A stretch of 10,802 nucleotides of DNA from Clostridia bacterium (GTDB lineage Bacteria > Bacillota > Clostridia > Oscillospirales > Acutalibacteraceae). Position numbers and translations under genes: made by a program. Positions 7,302 to 10,802 of this stretch are shown here, piece after piece. The DNA is taken from NCBI GenBank assembly GCA_900768035.1, contig CAAGBH010000139.1:1-10802 (forward strand). Reading direction: 5' to 3'. A model generated the notes under the pieces. It ran no database searches. It saw only the letters and a program-made list of their open reading frames with translations, and had not been told where the DNA came from. How positions within the stretch are numbered: the first letter of the stretch is position 1; every line of letters begins with the position of its first letter.

Positions 7302-7330
7302 TTGTTTAAAAAGTTAAAAAATGGTATAAT
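7302..7330 (+). promoter_or_regulatory. Promoter of the tex operon
   Basis: The -35 box is TTGTTT (7302-7307), the spacer is 17 nt, and the -10 box is a perfect TATAAT (7325-7330) preceded by TGG, an extended -10. The leader is short, about 15 nt, and contains the GAGGTGA ribosome site (7341-7347). Confidence 0.72.
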
Positions 7331-7351
7331 AGTTTTAATTGAGGTGAAATA

Positions 7352-9514
7352 ATGGATATTTTAAAGAAACTTACCGAAGAATTTTCCTTAAAACCTTTTC
7401 AGGTGGAAAACACAGTAAAACTTATTGACGAGGGAAACACAATCCCGTTTATCGCAAGATACAGAAAGGAAGCAACCGGTTCGCTTGACGACCAGATTTT
7501 GCGTGAACTCTCAGACCGCCTTTCATATCTTCGTAATATGGATGAAACAAGAGAAAAAATCAAAGCATCTATTGAAGAACAGGGTGCATTGACGGATGAA
7601 CTTGTTTTAGCAATTGAAAATGCTAACACATTGACCGAACTTGACGATATTTATAGACCCTATAAGAAAAAACGTAAAACAAGGGCATCGGTTGCAAAAG
7701 AAAAGGGACTTGAACCGTTGGCAGACGTTATTTACGAACAGTCGCCCGATTGCAAAGAACCGATTGTTTTGGCAGAAGAATATATAAATGTAGATTTAGG
7801 TGTTGAAACTGCCGAAGATGCATTACAAGGCGCAATGGATATTATCGCTGAAAAAATTTCGGACGATGCCGATATCAGAAAGCGTATGCGTTTTGTATGT
7901 TCTGCTCACGGTGTTTTGACTGTTAAAGCGGCAGGCGAAGAATTAGATGTTTATGAAATGTATAAAGACTATAGCGAAAGCATTTCAAAAATTGCCGACC
8001 ACCGCATTTTAGCAATCAACCGAGGCGAAAAGGAAGACTTTTTAAAGGTTTCGATTGATTTCGATAAGGAAAAGGCTATGTTTATAATAGCCAAAACCCA
8101 TATTAAAGAGGGCTCGCCCGCAACCGAAACGGTTAAAACAGCCGCCGAAGATGCTTATTCGAGACTTATTTTCCCGTCTATTGAACGTGAAATCCGTTCA
8201 GAACTTACCGAGCGTGCCAGTGCGTCGGCAATCAAGGTTTTTTCAACCAACTTAAAGCAACTTTTAATGCAACCGCCTCTTAAAGATAAGATAACTTTGG
8301 GGTTAGACCCAGGGTATAGAACGGGATGTAAAGTGGCTGTTGTTGACGGCACAGGTAAGGTGCTTGATACGGGTGTGATTTATCCCGTACCCCCTAAAAA
8401 TGATATTGAAAACGCAAAAATCATCATTAAAGGTTTTGTTAAAAAATACGGTGTTCAGGTGTTTGCTATCGGTAACGGTACTGCAAGTCACGAAACCGAA
8501 GTTTTTGCGGCAGATGTTATAAAAGAACTCGATGACGGACTTTCATATATGGTTGTTAGCGAAGCGGGTGCGAGTGTTTATTCTGCTTCAAAACTTGCGG
8601 CAGAGGAATTTCCCGATTATGATGTATCGCTTAGAAGTGCGGTTTCTATCGCACGTAGACTTCAAGACCCATTGGCAGAACTTGTTAAAATCGAGCCTAA
8701 GGCAATCGGTGTTGGTCAGTATCAGCACGATATGCCTCAGAATCAGTTGAATGGTGCGCTTGACGGCGTGGTTGAATCTTGCGTAAACAGTGTTGGTGTT
8801 GACCTTAATACCGCCTCTGTTCAGTTGCTGTCAAGAGTTTCAGGATTAGGTCCTGCTGTTGCTAAAAATATTGTGGCATACCGTGAAGAAAACGGAAGAT
8901 TTACCAGTCGAACACAACTTAAAAAGGTATCTAAATTAGGTCCAAAGGCTTATGAACAGTGTGCAGGATTTTTGAGAATTATTGACGGTAAAAATCCGCT
9001 TGATAATACTTCCGTCCACCCTGAAAGTTATGAAGCGGCAGGCAGTCTTTTAAAACTTTGCGATTATTCCGAAAAAGATTTGGGCAAAGGCGTTGCTGAT
9101 ATAGGTAAAAGGGCAGAAGATAAAGGAATTGAAAACCTCGCAGAACAGTTAGGTGTAGGTGTTCCAACACTGACTGATATTATAAAGGAATTGGAACGCC
9201 CGGGCAGAGACCCTCGTGACGAATTACCTCCTCCGCTTTTACGTACTGATATTATGTCTATGGAAGACCTTAAATCAGGTATGGAACTTAGCGGAACGGT
9301 TAGAAATGTTATTGATTTCGGTGCATTTGTTGATATCGGTGTTCATCAGGACGGACTTGTTCATATCTCTCAGATAACCGATAGATTTATAAAACATCCA
9401 AGCGAAGTTTTAAAGGTTGGAGATATCGTTAAAGTTTGGGTTTTGGGTGTAGATGTTGCCAAAAAGCGCATATCACTTACTATGAGGAAAGAAAAATTAA
9501 ATGAAGCACAATAA
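7352..9514 (+). CDS. tex: Tex family RNA-binding transcription accessory protein
   Basis: This 720-residue cytosolic nucleic-acid-binding protein belongs to the Tex/YhgF family, the bacterial relatives of eukaryotic Spt6, implicated in transcription and RNA stability. The length and the order of domains are complete. The N-terminal helical region includes FIARYRKEATGSLDD and the signature LDDIYRPYKKKRKTRASVAK. A YqgF/RNase H-like domain begins near TLGLDPGYRTG (315-325, Asp319). A helix-hairpin-helix pair follows (about 480-550, VDLNTASVQLLSRVSGLGPA and the LKKVSKLGPKAYEQ stretch). A C-terminal S1 domain (about 643-712) contains GTVRNVIDFGAFVDIG and DGLVHISQI. The start has GAGGTGA with 4-5 nt spacing and lies just after its own promoter. 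The stop overlaps the transporter start, so the two form an operon. Confidence 0.96.
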   Translation: MDILKKLTEEFSLKPFQVENTVKLIDEGNTIPFIARYRKEATGSLDDQILRELSDRLSYLRNMDETREKIKASIEEQGALTDELVLAIENANTLTELDDIYRPYKKKRKTRASVAKEKGLEPLADVIYEQSPDCKEPIVLAEEYINVDLGVETAEDALQGAMDIIAEKISDDADIRKRMRFVCSAHGVLTVKAAGEELDVYEMYKDYSESISKIADHRILAINRGEKEDFLKVSIDFDKEKAMFIIAKTHIKEGSPATETVKTAAEDAYSRLIFPSIEREIRSELTERASASAIKVFSTNLKQLLMQPPLKDKITLGLDPGYRTGCKVAVVDGTGKVLDTGVIYPVPPKNDIENAKIIIKGFVKKYGVQVFAIGNGTASHETEVFAADVIKELDDGLSYMVVSEAGASVYSASKLAAEEFPDYDVSLRSAVSIARRLQDPLAELVKIEPKAIGVGQYQHDMPQNQLNGALDGVVESCVNSVGVDLNTASVQLLSRVSGLGPAVAKNIVAYREENGRFTSRTQLKKVSKLGPKAYEQCAGFLRIIDGKNPLDNTSVHPESYEAAGSLLKLCDYSEKDLGKGVADIGKRAEDKGIENLAEQLGVGVPTLTDIIKELERPGRDPRDELPPPLLRTDIMSMEDLKSGMELSGTVRNVIDFGAFVDIGVHQDGLVHISQITDRFIKHPSEVLKVGDIVKVWVLGVDVAKKRISLTMRKEKLNEAQ

Positions 9515-10421
9515 TTTAAAAGGAAGTTTAATTCTTTGCACTGCGGCACTTATTTGGGGACTCGCTTTTGTTGCTCAATCGGGTGCTGCAGATAAAGTTC
9601 CGTCTTTCACATTTAATGCCTTGCGTTCTTTTATCGGCGCATTAGCGTTATTTATATTTTGGAAGATAATTAATATAAAGCAAAAAGACGGCTTTTTCCC
9701 TAAGGAAAAAAACGACAGAAAAAACTACTATAAAGCGGCAATGGTTTGCGGTGTTTGTCTTGCGGTTTCAATGAATTTGCAACAGTTTGGCATTGCGATT
9801 TATCCAAAAGGTGCGGCGGTAGAGGCAAGAGCGGGATTTTTGACGGCGTTATATGTTATTTTAGTTCCTATAATGTCGGTCTTTATGCGCAAAAAAATCA
9901 ATCCGCTTGTGTGGGTTGGCGTGATTGTCGCTATGTTTGGTGTTTATTGTTTGTGCTTAGGAAGCGGAATTAAAGGAATTTATTTTGGCGATATACTGCT
10001 TTTCTGTTGCGCAATCAGTTTTGCAACACATATACTTGCAGTTGACAAGTATGTTGGTTTTACAGGCGGTGTAAAACTTTCCATAATGCAGTTTTTTGTG
10101 GTAGGTGTCATTTCGTCTGTTTTAAGTGTTATTTTTGATACTGTAAATTGGCAGTTGGTACTTGATTGTGTGCCGCAGATTTTATATCTTGGCATAATGT
10201 CAAGCGGTGTGGCTTACACTTTGCAGATTGTCGGTCAAAAATATGCAGAGCCGGCGGTGGCATCAATAACAATGAGCCTTGAAAGTGTTTTTGCAGCCCT
10301 CGGCGGAGTAGTGATTTCAGGAAATATGTTATTGCCCAATGAAATTTTGGGTTGCGTGCTTGTTTTTGTTGCGATAATAGTAGCCCAACTTCCTGAACTT
10401 ATGAAACCTAAATCGGTTTGA
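9501..10421 (+). CDS. EamA/DMT-superfamily membrane transporter
   Basis: This 306-residue integral membrane protein has about ten hydrophobic segments (near 7-25, 37-55, 78-97, 110-128, 135-153, 161-180, 190-212, 225-247, 255-277, 282-300). They are arranged as two tandem EamA repeats, as in 10-TMS drug/metabolite exporters. The opening (SLILCTAALIWGLAFVAQ) and the late segment around GQKYAEPAVASITMSLESVFAALGG-type residues (split here at 20) are family hallmarks. The substrate is unknown; relatives export amino acids, nucleosides or drugs. The ATG lies inside the last codons of tex, overlapping by 14 nt, with an AGGAAAG site about 9 nt upstream, so translation is probably coupled to tex. A strong terminator follows 11 nt after the stop. 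Confidence 0.92.
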   Translation: MKHNNLKGSLILCTAALIWGLAFVAQSGAADKVPSFTFNALRSFIGALALFIFWKIINIKQKDGFFPKEKNDRKNYYKAAMVCGVCLAVSMNLQQFGIAIYPKGAAVEARAGFLTALYVILVPIMSVFMRKKINPLVWVGVIVAMFGVYCLCLGSGIKGIYFGDILLFCCAISFATHILAVDKYVGFTGGVKLSIMQFFVVGVISSVLSVIFDTVNWQLVLDCVPQILYLGIMSSGVAYTLQIVGQKYAEPAVASITMSLESVFAALGGVVISGNMLLPNEILGCVLVFVAIIVAQLPELMKPKSV

Positions 10422-10432
10422 TGAAATAAATT

Positions 10433-10470
10433 AAAAATCCCTATGAAGCAGATGCTTCATAGGGATTTTT
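10433..10470. terminator. Strong bidirectional intrinsic terminator after the EamA gene
   Basis: An 18-nt arm (10433-10450, core ATCCCTATGAAGCA) pairs perfectly with 10453-10470 (TGCTTCATAGGGAT then five T). It ends tex-EamA transcription on the plus strand. On the minus strand it follows a tRNA-like CCA end at 10470 and gives five U, so it can also end transcripts coming from the tRNA-Pro side. Confidence 0.9.
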
Positions 10471-10487
10471 GGTCCGAGTGACAGGAC
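10463..10487. repeat. 25-nt direct repeat, copy 1: orphan tRNA-Pro 3' end
   Basis: This segment is identical over 25 nt to 10678-10702. On the minus strand it reads from the T-loop (GTCCTGTCAC) through the acceptor strand TCGGACCA into AAAATCC of a downstream terminator. The rest of a tRNA is absent, because sequence identity stops abruptly at 10488 in the T-loop. It is therefore an orphan tRNA 3' end, as left by site-specific insertion at a tRNA or by decay of a tandem tRNA-Pro copy. Confidence 0.85.
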
Positions 10488-10632
10488 AAAGATTTGCCGA
10501 AGCAAATCTTCCGTGTTTGACGACCGAATGCTACGCATTCAGTACCCGTCTGCACACCACCCACCTAAAAAACAGTTCACTGAACTGTTTTTCTAAACGG
10601 TGTGTGCCTTCATAAGGTTCAAGTCCTGCCAC
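10478..10632 (-). ncRNA. Candidate multibranched structured RNA (no known family recognised)
   Basis: The minus strand can form five helices. P1, the closing helix, pairs 10632-10623 (GTGGCAGGAC) with 10487-10478 (GTCCTGTCAC): ten pairs, one G-U. P2 pairs 10607-10599 (GCACACACC) with 10561-10552: nine pairs with one bulged G (10558). P3 pairs 10592-10582 with 10578-10568: 11 pairs with a 3-nt loop. P4 pairs 10550-10547 with 10522-10519 and 10543-10535 with 10531-10523: 13 pairs, one U-G, a 3-nt bulge and a GTA loop. P5 pairs 10510-10502 with 10497-10489: nine pairs closing a C(UUCG)G tetraloop. On the plus strand the two wobbles become A-C mismatches and the UUCG loop is lost, which favours the minus strand. 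No good promoter is visible; the source would be read-through from tRNA-Pro. Against a single RNA, P3 has a six-U tail on this strand and could itself terminate transcription. Confidence 0.45.
10615..10632 (+). repeat. Inverted 18-nt copy of the tRNA-Pro T-arm
   Basis: AGGTTCAAGTCCTGCCAC on the plus strand matches the T-arm of the minus-strand tRNA-Pro (plus coordinates 10693-10710) at 17 of 18 positions. It is in opposite orientation and is not part of a cloverleaf. Its last ten bases form the 5' strand of helix P1 in the candidate RNA. Confidence 0.75.
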
Positions 10633-10640
10633 AACTGTAT

Positions 10641-10684
10641 AAAAAGAAAATCCAAATCCAACCTAAAGGTTGAATTTGGATTTT
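10641..10684 (-). terminator. Intrinsic terminator of tRNA-Pro
   Basis: On the minus strand, directly after the CCA end, 10684-10667 pairs with 10664-10647 over 18 positions, with one G-U (10658 with 10673). It is followed by TTTTCTTTTT (10650-10641). The wobble would be a C-A mismatch on the plus strand, in keeping with minus-strand use. Confidence 0.85.
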
Positions 10685-10702
10685 TGGTCCGAGTGACAGG
10701 AC
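10678..10702. repeat. 25-nt direct repeat, copy 2: 3' end of the intact tRNA-Pro
   Basis: This is the partner of 10463-10487, 215 nt away. Here the repeat is in its native place: T-loop to CCA of the complete tRNA-Pro plus the first bases of its terminator. Confidence 0.85.
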
Positions 10703-10761
10703 TTGAACCTGCGGCCTCTTGACCCCCAGTCAAGCGCGATACCAAACTTCGCCACACCCGG
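10685..10761 (-). tRNA. tRNA-Pro, anticodon GGG
   Basis: This is a 77-nt cloverleaf including encoded CCA (10687-10685). The acceptor pairs CCGGGTG with CACTCGG (one G-U) with the C1-G72 pair typical of bacterial tRNA-Pro. The D-arm is GCGA/TCGC with loop AGTTTGGTA. The anticodon arm is CTTGA-CTGGGGG-TCAAG with GGG at positions 34-36. The variable region is AGGCC, and the T-arm is GCAGG-TTCAAGT-CCTGT (one G-U). It decodes CCC and CCU. The 41 bases upstream (10762-10802) show no clear promoter, so the promoter or another tRNA may lie beyond the window. Confidence 0.95.
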
Positions 10762-10802
10762 ATAGCCTCAAATGACCTTGAATAGGTTATCACATTTCCG
10801 TC

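Noticed and set aside
10470..10550. A second, degenerate full-length tRNA ending at the orphan CCA
   Set aside because: Only the last 18 nt match tRNA-Pro. The upstream bases give a UUCG hairpin and a bulged hairpin instead of a D-arm, a 7-nt anticodon loop and a T-arm.
10433..10632. CRISPR array, because of several short palindromes
   Set aside because: The hairpins differ in sequence and spacing, no direct repeat occurs more than twice, and there are no cas genes.
10593..10793. 66-codon open frame on the minus strand covering the tRNA-Pro
   Set aside because: It is translated tRNA and terminator sequence (it contains the familiar false string AAGSSPVTRTKNP), with no ribosome site and no protein-like composition.
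10762..10802. Promoter for tRNA-Pro
   Set aside because: No pair of -35 and -10 boxes with suitable spacing is seen in the 41 bases. A weak TCAA/TTGA symmetry there is too short to call.

Overview
The window reads as the start of an assembled contig from an AT-rich, low-GC Gram-positive bacterium. It is most likely an uncultured member of the Clostridia, perhaps a gut Oscillospirales or related lineage. The reasons are strong GGAGG-type ribosome binding sites, sigma-A-like promoters with 17-bp spacers, a TepA/ClpP-like gene directly upstream of ftsK/spoIIIE (an arrangement known from Firmicutes), and many short A/T-flanked intrinsic terminators. The class-level assignment is an inference; no rRNA or marker gene here settles it. 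The first 30 bases are Illumina adapter, not genome.

Layout. (1) 31-1534, minus strand: a truncated class II fructose-bisphosphate aldolase, preceded by a stand-alone 2-oxoacid-dehydrogenase E2-like acyltransferase whose active-site motif is altered. (2) 1713-5694, plus strand: an apparent operon of tepA (ClpP-like protease), ftsK/spoIIIE (DNA translocase) and a membrane-anchored ComEC-type metallo-beta-lactamase-fold hydrolase that overlaps the end of ftsK. (3) 5710-7230, minus strand: a membrane family-2 glycosyltransferase. It converges on the previous operon through one bidirectional terminator that contains both stop codons. (4) 7352-10421, plus strand: tex (RNA-binding S1-domain protein) overlapping an EamA/DMT-family transporter. 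Its promoter lies back-to-back with that of the glycosyltransferase. (5) 10422-10802: non-coding, with a tRNA-Pro(GGG) on the minus strand, its terminator, and a strip of about 155 nt.

The most unusual part is that last strip (10478-10632). Read on the minus strand it can fold into a multibranched RNA. A 10-bp closing helix encloses a bulged 9-bp helix capped by an 11-bp hairpin, a bulged 13-bp hairpin, and a hairpin with a C(UUCG)G tetraloop. In three places (the closing helix, one internal hairpin, and the separate tRNA terminator) a pair that is G-U on the minus strand would be A-C on the plus strand, so the minus strand is the likely sense. The strip is bounded by copies of the tRNA-Pro 3' end: a 25-nt direct repeat running from the T-loop through CCA into the terminator, and an inverted 18-nt T-arm copy. 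It is therefore either an undescribed structured RNA, a remnant or miniature element inserted at a tRNA 3' end, or both.

Functionally, the protein genes are mostly housekeeping: glycolysis, chromosome translocation, envelope polysaccharide or glycolipid synthesis, RNA metabolism and transport. No defence island, CRISPR array, transposase or integrase was seen.
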